Below are positions 1-6,499 of a DNA stretch of 8,517 nucleotides, piece after piece. The position numbers and the translations under genes are program-made. Position 1 is the first letter of the stretch; every line of letters begins with the position of its first letter. The DNA lies in contig CAMFKK010000083.1 of assembly GCA_945957225.1 (NCBI GenBank), positions 1 to 8,517 on the forward strand, written 5' to 3'. The stretch comes from an uncultured Sphingobacteriia bacterium. Its GTDB lineage: Bacteria > Bacteroidota > Bacteroidia > Chitinophagales > Chitinophagaceae. A model generated the notes under the pieces. It worked only from the letters and a program-made list of their open reading frames with translations. It was not told the DNA's origin and did not search any database.

Positions 1-24
1 CAAAAAACTGGTTTCTCAAATAAA

Positions 25-54
25 AAGAGGCTGCCCCTTTTGAGACAGCCTCTT
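25..54 (-). terminator. Intrinsic terminator of the leuC-leuD-cimA-leuB operon
   Basis: Read on the minus strand, a perfect 9-bp stem (AAGAGGCTG / CAGCCTCTT) with a 12-nt loop is followed by a T-rich tract (TTTATTT) about 20 nt past the leuB stop codon. On the plus strand the stem is followed by only TT and then GAG, so it should work mainly for minus-strand transcripts. The loop segment TCTCAAA has a complement beyond the stem (plus positions 14-20 against 39-45), so a competing weaker fold exists. The rest of positions 1-73 holds no gene that I can see. Confidence 0.88.
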
Positions 55-73
55 GAGTATAGGTAAACCCTAC

Positions 74-1147
74 TTAAATAAACTTCAACACCGCATCACC
101 CATAGCAGCTGTTCCCAGAACATTCGCTGTTGCTGTATTAGCGTCAGCAATATCCCTGGTTCTAAAACCTTGTTTTAAAACTTTATCAACCGCACTAATC
201 ACCAATTCAGACTCAGTTTTCATACCAAAAGAAATATCCAATAATAGGGCTACAGATAAAATAGAAGCCAAAGGATTCGCAACTCCTTTACCTGTAATAT
301 CATGGGCAGAACCATGAATGGGTTCGTAAACACCCGTACCGTCTCCAATAGAAGCAGAAGCTAACATTCCCATAGAACCTGCAATTTGAGAAGCTTCATC
401 GGTTAGAATATCTCCAAAAAGGTTAGCAGTAACTACTACGTCAAACCTAGTAGGGTCTTTGATCAGCATCATAGCCGTGCTATCTACAAATTGGTGCTCC
501 ACTTCAACATCAGGATATTCTAAAGCAAGCTTTTGAATTTCTTCTCTCCAAAGACGGCTGGTTTCCAGTACATTGGCTTTATCAACAGAGCAAAGTTTTT
601 TCCTTCGGGTTCTAGCAGCTTCAAAAGCCTTACGGCCAATTCTTTCTACTTCAAAGCGGCTATATACGGCATGGTCAAAAGCAGTATCTCCATTATTTGT
701 TCTACCCTTTTCACCAAAATAAATATCACCCGTTAATTCTCTAAAGAATAAAATATCGGCTCCTTTTAAAATTTCTGGTTTGATGCTTGACGCACTCAAT
801 AATTCATCAAATAATTTGATAGGACGCAAATTGGCATATAAGCCCAATTCCTTGCGCATTTTTAACAAGCCTTGTTCTGGTCTTACTTTGGCAGAAGGAT
901 CATTGTCATATTTAGGATGTCCAACGGCACCAAACAATACTGCGTCTGACTGTTGCATTTTCTCTAAAGACTCATCTGGCAAAGGATTCCCCGTAGCTTC
1001 AATAGCTGCGTGTCCAATCAAAGCTGTGTCATAAGTAAAATGATGGTCAAATTTTTCTGCAATCTTGTCAAGGACTAATTTACCAACAGCAGTTACTTCT
1101 TGACCTATTCCGTCTCCGGGTACAATTAAAATATGTTTGTTTGCCAT
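74..1147 (-). CDS. leuB: 3-isopropylmalate dehydrogenase LeuB
   Basis: This cytosolic NAD-dependent enzyme oxidises and decarboxylates (2R,3S)-3-isopropylmalate to 4-methyl-2-oxopentanoate, the third committed step of leucine synthesis. The family also accepts 3-methylmalate, giving 2-oxobutyrate in the citramalate route to isoleucine. At 357 residues it has the normal length. Family residues visible in the sequence are the N-terminal GDGIG, the substrate arginines R98, R108 and R136, Y143, K190 in SVDKAN, and metal-binding D222, D246 and D250. The NAD-binding region GDGTGVYEPIHGSAHDI spans about residues 268-284. The Thermus-type motif GAVGGPK reads GAVGHPK here. The ATG at 1145-1147 lies 23 nt after the stop of the preceding synthase gene, behind an A-rich stretch without a Shine-Dalgarno sequence. 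It is the last gene of the operon, just before the terminator. The family assignment is secure; use on both substrates is inferred from the neighbouring cimA. Confidence 0.97.
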   Translation of the reverse strand: MANKHILIVPGDGIGQEVTAVGKLVLDKIAEKFDHHFTYDTALIGHAAIEATGNPLPDESLEKMQQSDAVLFGAVGHPKYDNDPSAKVRPEQGLLKMRKELGLYANLRPIKLFDELLSASSIKPEILKGADILFFRELTGDIYFGEKGRTNNGDTAFDHAVYSRFEVERIGRKAFEAARTRRKKLCSVDKANVLETSRLWREEIQKLALEYPDVEVEHQFVDSTAMMLIKDPTRFDVVVTANLFGDILTDEASQIAGSMGMLASASIGDGTGVYEPIHGSAHDITGKGVANPLASILSVALLLDISFGMKTESELVISAVDKVLKQGFRTRDIADANTATANVLGTAAMGDAVLKFI

Positions 1148-1170
1148 GTTCTTTTGTTTAAAAAATTGAA

Positions 1171-2733
1171 TTAATTCATCATGTTTAACATCTTGGTAGT
1201 AGCCTTGATGGCTGATACCGTTTGGTCACTATCCAATCCCCTAGTCTTAAATTCCTTACCATGATTCATCCAAGTGATAATGGTTTCACATAGGGCATCA
1301 GATTTACCACCTGGTGGAATATGTACTGTATAATCGGTTAATTGGGGCAATGCAATTTGTTTAATGGCATAGACTTTTTTGAGTGCATTCATAAAGGCAT
1401 CATACTGACCATCGCCTTGCGCGCTTTCTTCAAAGGAATCACCTTCAATGACTATTCTAAGTGTTACAGAAGGGCGAAGATTTTTAGAATGGGTTAATAC
1501 ATAATTCTCCACCTGTACTTTTTCCTCAATGGTACTACTGTCTAATACATCAGAAATAATATAAGGCAGATCAGCCTGGGTAACCATTTCTTTAAGGTCT
1601 CCCAATTCAATGATTCGTTGGGTTACTTTTTTCAGGTCTTCATCGGACAATTGAATCCCCAATTCATTCAGGTTATTTTCAATATTAGCCTTGCCACTTG
1701 TTTTGCCCAATGCATATTTTCTTTGACGGCCAAATCTTTCAGGCATTAGGTCATTGAAATACAAATTGTTCTTTTTATCACCATCTGCATGTATTCCAGC
1801 TGTTTGGGTAAAAACGTGTTCACCTACAACAGGTTTATTAGATGGAATTCTAATACCAGAAAAGGTTTCTACAATTTTACTTACTGAATACAAAGCCTGT
1901 TCATTCACAGATGTTTTAACAGACTTGAGGTTATCGTGCAAAACCGCTACAGCACTTGCAAGCGCAGCATTACCGGCTCGTTCACCCATTCCATTAATGG
2001 TCAGGTGAATGCCTTTTGCGCCTGCTTTAACCGCTTCCAATACATTGGCTGTTCCCAAGTCATAGTCATTATGGGCATGAAAATCAAAATGCAAGGAAGG
2101 ATAGCGTTCTACCAATTGGCTTACAAAATCAGCTACTTCAGAAGGAATCAAAACGCCCAATGTATCGGGCAATAAAACACGCTCAATGGGTTGATCCTTT
2201 AAAAAATCTAGGTATTGTAAAACATATTCTTTGGAATGTCGCATTCCATTGCTCCAATCTTCCAAATACACATTACTCTTCAAACCTTTTTCCTTGGCCA
2301 GTTTCAAGACTGCTGCTATTTCAGCAAAATGCTGATCTGCGGTTTTCTTGAGCTGATGTGTCAAGTGGTTTAAGGAACCCTTAGTCAATAGATTCATCAC
2401 TTTGGCTCCGGCTTCCAGCATCCAGTTTACAGATACTTCACCATCTACAAATGTGAGTACTTCCACCCTATCTAAATAACCATTTTCTTGGGCCCATTGC
2501 GTAATTTTCTTGACTGCCTGAAATTCCCCTTCGGAAACCCTTGCAGATGCAATTTCAATCCTATCAACCTTTAGGTCAGTTAATAGCAATTTTGCAATGG
2601 TTAATTTCTCCGATGCAGAAAACGACACGCCGCTGGTTTGTTCACCATCGCGCAGTGTGGTGTCCATGATTTCTATATGTTGCTGTTCCACTGTTAGCGT
2701 TTGTAGACTATTAATAAGCACTTGCTGTTGCAA
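1171..2733 (-). CDS. cimA: Citramalate synthase (LeuA/CimA family), likely CimA rather than LeuA
   Basis: This enzyme probably condenses pyruvate with acetyl-CoA to (R)-citramalate, the entry to threonine-independent isoleucine synthesis. The 520-residue protein has a TIM-barrel HMGL-like catalytic domain (about 18-290) with TLRDGE (R28, D29), E158, T191 and the metal pair H219 and H221. A linker region follows, with H315 in FTQTAGIHADG. The C-terminal LeuA-type allosteric domain (about 400-520) carries YDAFMNAL and IPPGGK. Recalled from memory, Leptospira interrogans CimA aligns closely throughout, and its pyruvate-pocket residues Leu81, Leu104 and Tyr144 correspond to L93, L116 and Y156 here. 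The allosteric domain suggests feedback inhibition, plausibly by isoleucine. The ATG at 2731-2733 overlaps the leuD end by 23 bp. A GTG at 2689-2691 (residue 15), 19 nt after the leuD stop, is an alternative start that keeps the whole barrel. Automatic annotation would probably say 2-isopropylmalate synthase, and some leucine activity cannot be excluded. Confidence 0.85.
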   Translation of the reverse strand: MQQQVLINSLQTLTVEQQHIEIMDTTLRDGEQTSGVSFSASEKLTIAKLLLTDLKVDRIEIASARVSEGEFQAVKKITQWAQENGYLDRVEVLTFVDGEVSVNWMLEAGAKVMNLLTKGSLNHLTHQLKKTADQHFAEIAAVLKLAKEKGLKSNVYLEDWSNGMRHSKEYVLQYLDFLKDQPIERVLLPDTLGVLIPSEVADFVSQLVERYPSLHFDFHAHNDYDLGTANVLEAVKAGAKGIHLTINGMGERAGNAALASAVAVLHDNLKSVKTSVNEQALYSVSKIVETFSGIRIPSNKPVVGEHVFTQTAGIHADGDKKNNLYFNDLMPERFGRQRKYALGKTSGKANIENNLNELGIQLSDEDLKKVTQRIIELGDLKEMVTQADLPYIISDVLDSSTIEEKVQVENYVLTHSKNLRPSVTLRIVIEGDSFEESAQGDGQYDAFMNALKKVYAIKQIALPQLTDYTVHIPPGGKSDALCETIITWMNHGKEFKTRGLDSDQTVSAIKATTKMLNMMN

Positions 2734-3307
2734 AAGCCTTGATCTCTTCTTTCATTGCTTGCAGGTAATCAATATCATCAAAACCATTGAGCAAATTGTG
2801 TTTCTTATACCCATTAATGGCAAAAGATTCAACGGCACCAGTTGCCAAAATGGTAATGGTTTGTGCTTCTAAGTCTATAGTCAATTCGGCTTTGGGGTCA
2901 GCTTCAATAGCTTGGAAAATCTGTTCCAAAAACGGTTCAGAAACCTGAACTGGTAAGATGCCTACATTAATGGCATTCCCTTTAAAGATATCTGCAAAAA
3001 AGCTAGACACCACACAACGGAATCCATAATCATAAATGGCCCAAGCTGCGTGTTCGCGGCTAGATCCACTACCAAAATTTTTGCCACCCACTAAGATTTT
3101 ACCTGAGTAGATAGGATTGTTCAATACAAAATCCAGTTTGGGCGATTCGTCATTATTGTACCTCCAATCACGGAACAGGTTGTCGCCAAAACCTTTACGC
3201 TCTGTAGCTTTTAAAAAGCGGGCAGGTATAATTTGGTCAGTATCCACGTTCTCAATGGGCAAAGGCACTGCAGAACTGGTTAATTTGGTGAATTTATCGT
3301 AAGCCAT
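2711..3307 (-). CDS. leuD: 3-isopropylmalate dehydratase small subunit LeuD
   Basis: LeuD is the swivel-domain subunit of the LeuCD isomerase, which converts 2-isopropylmalate to 3-isopropylmalate by dehydration and rehydration, and likewise citramalate to methylmalate. The 198-residue length is normal (the E. coli protein has 201). The signature motifs are IENVDTDQIIPARFL (about residues 18-32), the substrate-loop motif GSGSSREHA (79-87), and a segment near 105-120 (DIFKGNAINVGILPV) typical of the aconitase swivel domain. It starts at the ATG at 3305-3307, 31 nt after the leuC stop, and its last 23 bp overlap the longest reading of cimA. The leuC-leuD order and tight spacing are those of a co-transcribed pair encoding one heterodimer. 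I see nothing unusual in the protein. Confidence 0.96.
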   Translation of the reverse strand: MAYDKFTKLTSSAVPLPIENVDTDQIIPARFLKATERKGFGDNLFRDWRYNNDESPKLDFVLNNPIYSGKILVGGKNFGSGSSREHAAWAIYDYGFRCVVSSFFADIFKGNAINVGILPVQVSEPFLEQIFQAIEADPKAELTIDLEAQTITILATGAVESFAINGYKKHNLLNGFDDIDYLQAMKEEIKAFATASAY

Positions 3308-3338
3308 ATACTAAGATTCTAAAAATTTAAAATGGGGA

Positions 3339-4742
3339 TTAAAGCAATTCTCTTGGGTCAGTTACCACACCTGTTACTGCAGCTGCAGCAGCTACCAGAG
3401 GGCTAGCCAACAGCGTGCGGCTACCTGGTCCCTGACGACCTTCAAAATTCCTATTGCTAGTACTTACAGCGTATTTGCCAGCAGGAATTTTATCATCATT
3501 CATGGCCAAACAAGCAGAACATCCGGGTTGCCTTAACTGAAATCCAGCTTCAGTAAGAATATCATAAATGCCTTCTTCCTTAATCTGTGCTTCTACAATA
3601 TGAGAACCTGGTACAATCCAAGCTGTTACATGATCAGCTTTTTTGCGTCCCTTGACAATGCTGGCAAATGCCCTAAAGTCTTCAATTCTACCATTGGTGC
3701 AACTTCCAATAAATACATAGTCTACTTTCTTTCCAATCATGGGTTCGCTTTCTTCAAATCCCATATATTTCAGAGACTTGGCATAAGTGGCAACACCACC
3801 TTCCAATTCAGTTGCTTTGGGAATGCTTTTAGAAATACCCATTCCCATTCCTGGATTGGTACCGTAAGTAATCATGGGTTCAATATCAGCTGCGTCAAAA
3901 CTATATTCTTTGTCAAACTGAGCAGCAGCATCGGTATGCAATGTCTTCCAATAAGCCAAAGCCTTGTCCCATGCTTCACCCTTAGGTGCTTTTTCCTTTC
4001 CTTTGATATAGTTGAAAGTAGTTTCATCAGGAGCAATCATACCACCCCTGGCTCCCATTTCAATACTCATATTGCAAACCGTCATACGGCCTTCCATGCT
4101 CATATTTTCAAAGACGTCACCAGCATATTCCACAAAATAACCGGTAGCACCTGCAGTGGTTAATTGGGCAATGATGAACAATGTCACATCTTTTGGTGTC
4201 ACCGCCTTACCCAATACGCCATTCACATTGATGCGCATCTTTTTGGGCTTTGGTTGCATGATGCACTGAGAAGACAAGACCATTTCTACTTCTGAAGTAC
4301 CAATGCCAAAAGCAATGGCTCCAAAAGCGCCATGGGTTGAGGTATGAGAGTCGCCACAAACAATGGTCATACCAGGTTGCGTGATCCCATTTTCAGGTCC
4401 CACCACGTGCACAATCCCATTTTTGGGATTACCCAATCCCCAATGTGAAATTCCGTATTTGGCTGAATTGGTTTCCAAGGCTAATAATTGATTAGCGGAT
4501 AATGGATCTGCAACAGGCAAATGCTGGTTAATGGTGGGGGTATTATGGTCTGCAGTAGCAAATGTGCGCTCAGGAAACAAGACATCAATGCCCCTAGTTT
4601 CCAAACCCAAGAATGCAACTGGGCTAGTTACTTCATGAATAAAATGGCGGTCAATAAAAAACACATCGGGTCCGTCTTCAATTTTTCGGATCACATGTGC
4701 ATCCCATACTTTGTCAAATAAGGTGGTAGGCTGATGGCTCAT
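3339..4742 (-). CDS. leuC: 3-isopropylmalate dehydratase large subunit LeuC
   Basis: LeuC is the [4Fe-4S] catalytic subunit of isopropylmalate isomerase and works with LeuD on 2-isopropylmalate or citramalate. From the ATG at 4740-4742 the protein has 467 residues, matching the family, and begins MSHQPTTLFDKVWDAHVI, a standard LeuC N-terminus. Cluster ligands are C348 (in GSCTNGR), C408 and C411 (in PGCSACLAMN). CGDSHTSTHGAFG (about 129-141) and the C-terminal SNRNFEGRQG are also present. The frame stays open upstream to a TTG at 4791-4793 (484 residues). I reject that start because it adds 17 unmatched residues and lies inside the likely -7 promoter element. This is the first gene of the operon. 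Its leader is only about 40 nt, which leaves no room for an attenuator. Confidence 0.96.
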   Translation of the reverse strand: MSHQPTTLFDKVWDAHVIRKIEDGPDVFFIDRHFIHEVTSPVAFLGLETRGIDVLFPERTFATADHNTPTINQHLPVADPLSANQLLALETNSAKYGISHWGLGNPKNGIVHVVGPENGITQPGMTIVCGDSHTSTHGAFGAIAFGIGTSEVEMVLSSQCIMQPKPKKMRINVNGVLGKAVTPKDVTLFIIAQLTTAGATGYFVEYAGDVFENMSMEGRMTVCNMSIEMGARGGMIAPDETTFNYIKGKEKAPKGEAWDKALAYWKTLHTDAAAQFDKEYSFDAADIEPMITYGTNPGMGMGISKSIPKATELEGGVATYAKSLKYMGFEESEPMIGKKVDYVFIGSCTNGRIEDFRAFASIVKGRKKADHVTAWIVPGSHIVEAQIKEEGIYDILTEAGFQLRQPGCSACLAMNDDKIPAGKYAVSTSNRNFEGRQGPGSRTLLASPLVAAAAAVTGVVTDPRELL

Positions 4743-4790
4743 TATGTAATGAATTTGATGATTGTCTATTGATGTTTCCCTGAGGGTTGA

Positions 4791-4798
4791 CAAATTTA
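4791..4798 (-). promoter_or_regulatory. Putative leu operon promoter, Bacteroidota -7 element
   Basis: On the minus strand this reads TAAATTTG, a full match to the Bacteroidota -7 consensus TAnnTTTG. It lies about 50 nt before the leuC ATG, giving an expected start of transcription near 4784-4787 and a leader of about 40 nt. No TTTG (-33 element) is found at the proper distance upstream. That, together with the LysR-type sites placed upstream, suggests the promoter depends on an activator. The element was found by eye and the start site is not demonstrated. Confidence 0.55.
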
Positions 4799-4804
4799 AT
4801 TGGT

Positions 4805-4835
4805 TTATTTATGACTTATTTATACTTATTTTGAC
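4805..4835. repeat. Helically phased tandem repeats TTATTTnnAC upstream of the leuC promoter
   Basis: Three consecutive near-identical units follow one another with a 10-11 bp period: TTATTTATGAC (4805-4815), TTATTTATAC (4816-4825) and TTATTTTGAC (4826-4835). A fourth, looser unit (ATTTATTGATAC, 4836-4847) runs into the LysR box. A period close to one DNA turn places the AT-rich tracts on one face of the helix, which favours intrinsic bending or repeated contacts by a protein. This may simply be the AT-rich spacer of the regulatory region. Confidence 0.5.
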
Positions 4836-4836
4836 A
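4822..4836. promoter_or_regulatory. Degenerate second LysR-type site (activation site candidate)
   Basis: The sequence is ATAC-N7-GACA, with one perfect half-site and one poor one. Its centre (4829) is 22 bp, about two helical turns, from the centre of the perfect box at 4844-4858 and on the leuC side. It would lie near -44 relative to the predicted leuC transcription start. LysR-type tetramers commonly bind one strong and one weaker site spaced this way. The evidence is pattern and spacing only. Confidence 0.45.
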
Positions 4837-4843
4837 TTTATTG

Positions 4844-4858
4844 ATACCTTTAAAGTAT
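4844..4858. promoter_or_regulatory. Perfect LysR-type box ATAC-N7-GTAT
   Basis: The sequence ATAC-CTTTAAA-GTAT is a perfect dyad of the general LysR motif T-N11-A, and the exact form ATAC-N7-GTAT known for the BenM/CatM regulators. It ends 1 bp before the lysR start codon and its centre is about 66 bp upstream of the predicted leuC transcription start, close to the usual -65 location of LysR recognition sites. Binding here would both repress lysR and position the regulator at leuC. I could not assign a separate convincing lysR promoter. Confidence 0.65.
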
Positions 4859-4859
4859 A

Positions 4860-5732
4860 ATGGAAATCAGACACCTGAGATACTTTCTCACCCTAGCCAA
4901 GGAATTGAGTTTTACAAAAGCATCGGAAAAGCTTTTTATAGCACAGCCGCCATTGAGCAGACAGATCAAGGAATTGGAACTGGAATTGGGTACCCCACTT
5001 TTTACCAGAAACAATAAAAAAGTAGTTCTAACAGAAGCCGGCAAATTTTATCAAAAAGAAATCAGTCAATTGCTTCAAGAATTGGATAGGATCAACCTCA
5101 AGACCCAGAAAATGGGACAGCATATCAGTGGTGAATTTAGGATTGCCTATATCAGTTCCACTTTTTCAGGTGATATTACAGAATTGGTGAAATTTCTATC
5201 TTCCAAATATCCTTTTGTCAATTTCAGGTTATATGAAGTTCCAACTGTTGAGCAAGTGATTGGTTTGGAACAGGGCAAGATTGATTTGGGGATTATCAGG
5301 GCCCCGCTCTATTCTCCTCAAATTGAAACCAATCTTTGGTTTAGAGATAGCTATTCCTTGGTCTACCATCGTGCCAACGTAACCATTAAATCAGAAAAAG
5401 ATATTGCCAAACTCAAGGACGAAACCTTTGTATTTTTTAATAAGGAATATGCGCCTTTCTATTTTGATAGCTTGATTGAAATCTGCGCTAAATACGGGTT
5501 TGCACCTAAGATTGTGCATGAATCCAATAATATTTCTTCCATTATTCAATTGGTCAAAAATGGACTAGGCATTTCCATAGTACCCACTAATATTGTCAAA
5601 AGCCATAATTATCCGGAACTGGGTTTTTTAGAACTCAAGAAACCCAATTTGTATACCGACATCTTATTGGCAACACCAAAAGGAAGTGATTCAGAAATTG
5701 CCAGGGAAGCCATTCAATTTTTGCTACAATAA
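4860..5732 (+). CDS. LysR-type transcriptional regulator, probable regulator of the leu/cim operon
   Basis: This is a cytosolic DNA-binding regulator of 290 residues, normal for the family. The N-terminal winged helix-turn-helix (about 1-60) starts with the canonical MEIRHLRYFLTLAKELSFT and has the recognition segment AQPPLSRQIKELE (about 28-40), LFTRNNKKVVLTEAG (about 47-61) and then a linker helix. The effector domain (about 92-290) has the two-lobed periplasmic-binding-protein-like fold, with family segments GKIDLGIIR and LVKNGLGISIVP. It most resembles the BenM/CatM/AlsR-like branch. The ATG at 4860 is the natural start, since the family N-terminus begins there; no Shine-Dalgarno sequence is visible. 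It is divergent from leuC across a 117-bp gap containing a matching LysR box, so it probably activates leuCD-cimA-leuB and represses itself. The effector is unknown; a pathway intermediate or branched-chain amino acid is a guess. Confidence 0.93.
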   Translation: MEIRHLRYFLTLAKELSFTKASEKLFIAQPPLSRQIKELELELGTPLFTRNNKKVVLTEAGKFYQKEISQLLQELDRINLKTQKMGQHISGEFRIAYISSTFSGDITELVKFLSSKYPFVNFRLYEVPTVEQVIGLEQGKIDLGIIRAPLYSPQIETNLWFRDSYSLVYHRANVTIKSEKDIAKLKDETFVFFNKEYAPFYFDSLIEICAKYGFAPKIVHESNNISSIIQLVKNGLGISIVPTNIVKSHNYPELGFLELKKPNLYTDILLATPKGSDSEIAREAIQFLLQ

Positions 5733-5734
5733 AC

Positions 5735-6472
5735 TTAGACTAAGGCAGCCATGGCGTTTTTTTTGATCATACTAACTTCTTCTGCCGATGCATCAAACAC
5801 CGAACCAAGATCATGCACTAAGGGATTCTGATAGGTTAATGGATTAGCTTTATCAACCCTTGCAGCACTATGGTATTCACGGGCCTGGGTTGCTGCCGCA
5901 ATAGCCCCTACATTATGACTTCTAAGTCCACAGCCAGGCATGATGATGATCCTATCTCCGGCTTGCTGCATCAGCCCCTTCAATATATCTAGCGCATCAA
6001 TGGCCGCCCTTTTTCCACCACTGGTAAGGATGCGTTCAAAACCTGCATCAATGGCCGTTTCCAATGAAACTTCTAAATTAGGAGAAAGGTCAAAAGCCTT
6101 ATTCAGTGTTGCTTTCATGGGATATGCCCAGTCAACAAACCGTTTGCAAAGTTCTGCATCCAAAGTACCATCTAGCTGTTGCGCACCAATAGAAATACCA
6201 TCACAACCAATTTGTTTACAAAACAAAATATCCTGCTTGATACTTTCAATTTCGTCAGGGCTATAATAGTAATAACCACCTCTAGGACGGATAATGGGAT
6301 ATAATTTAATGTCCAATAACTTCCTTGCTTGCATTAAAACCCCTGGCGCAGGAGTTGTTCCTCCTTCGGTTGGATTGCCGCAGAGTTCCACCCTACCTGC
6401 TCCACCAGCTTGCGCATTCAAACAACTTTCTAAATTAAAGGCACATACTTCTATTAAAACATTTCCAGACAT
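5735..6472 (-). CDS. cutC: CutC-family protein (putative copper homeostasis protein), divergent
   Basis: CutC-family proteins are cytosolic TIM barrels historically linked to copper tolerance, though their biochemical role is not settled. The 245-residue length is normal. Family motifs are VEVCAF-like IEVCAF (8-13), RVELC (27-31), EGGTTPAPGV (36-45), IIRPRGG (60-66), ERILTSGG (146-153), a loop IIIMPGCGLRSHNV (175-188) and YHSAARV (200-206). Unusual points are the normally near-invariant HRAFD, which reads NKAFD at 124-128, and the usual GGDFxYS, which reads GGYYYYS. The ATG at 6470-6472 is the start. The gene ends 2 bp from the end of lysR on the opposite strand and diverges from the dehydrogenase gene across 132 bp. 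No convincing promoter was found: CAAAAAGA at 6496-6503 (TCTTTTTG on the minus strand) is a one-mismatch -7 candidate. Family membership is secure, but copper function is not implied. Confidence 0.9.
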   Translation of the reverse strand: MSGNVLIEVCAFNLESCLNAQAGGAGRVELCGNPTEGGTTPAPGVLMQARKLLDIKLYPIIRPRGGYYYYSPDEIESIKQDILFCKQIGCDGISIGAQQLDGTLDAELCKRFVDWAYPMKATLNKAFDLSPNLEVSLETAIDAGFERILTSGGKRAAIDALDILKGLMQQAGDRIIIMPGCGLRSHNVGAIAAATQAREYHSAARVDKANPLTYQNPLVHDLGSVFDASAEEVSMIKKNAMAALV

Positions 6473-6499
6473 GCATACTATTTGGAATGAAGTTACAAA

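Noticed and set aside
3600..4163. Plus-strand open frame of 187 codons inside leuC
   Set aside because: It is the antisense shadow of a highly conserved gene; its translation resembles no family I know and is rich in Ser/Phe/His as expected from a reverse frame.
4743..4790. Attenuator, T-box or leader peptide controlling leuC
   Set aside because: The predicted leader is about 40 nt with no start codon followed by Leu/Ile/Val codons and no stem-loop of useful strength.
4831..4861. Sigma-70-like TTGACA ... TATAAT as a lysR promoter
   Set aside because: The spacer is 19 bp and the -10 hexamer overlaps the lysR start codon, so transcription would begin inside the gene; Bacteroidota also use a different promoter consensus.
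4850..5044. Minus-strand open frame of 64 codons across the lysR start
   Set aside because: It lies antisense to the conserved LysR helix-turn-helix region and has no recognisable domain.
5748..5764. GCCATGGC plus T8 as a lysR terminator
   Set aside because: The palindrome would leave only a 2-nt loop and a 3-bp stem, too weak for an intrinsic terminator; the T8 encodes Lys-Lys codons of cutC on the other strand.
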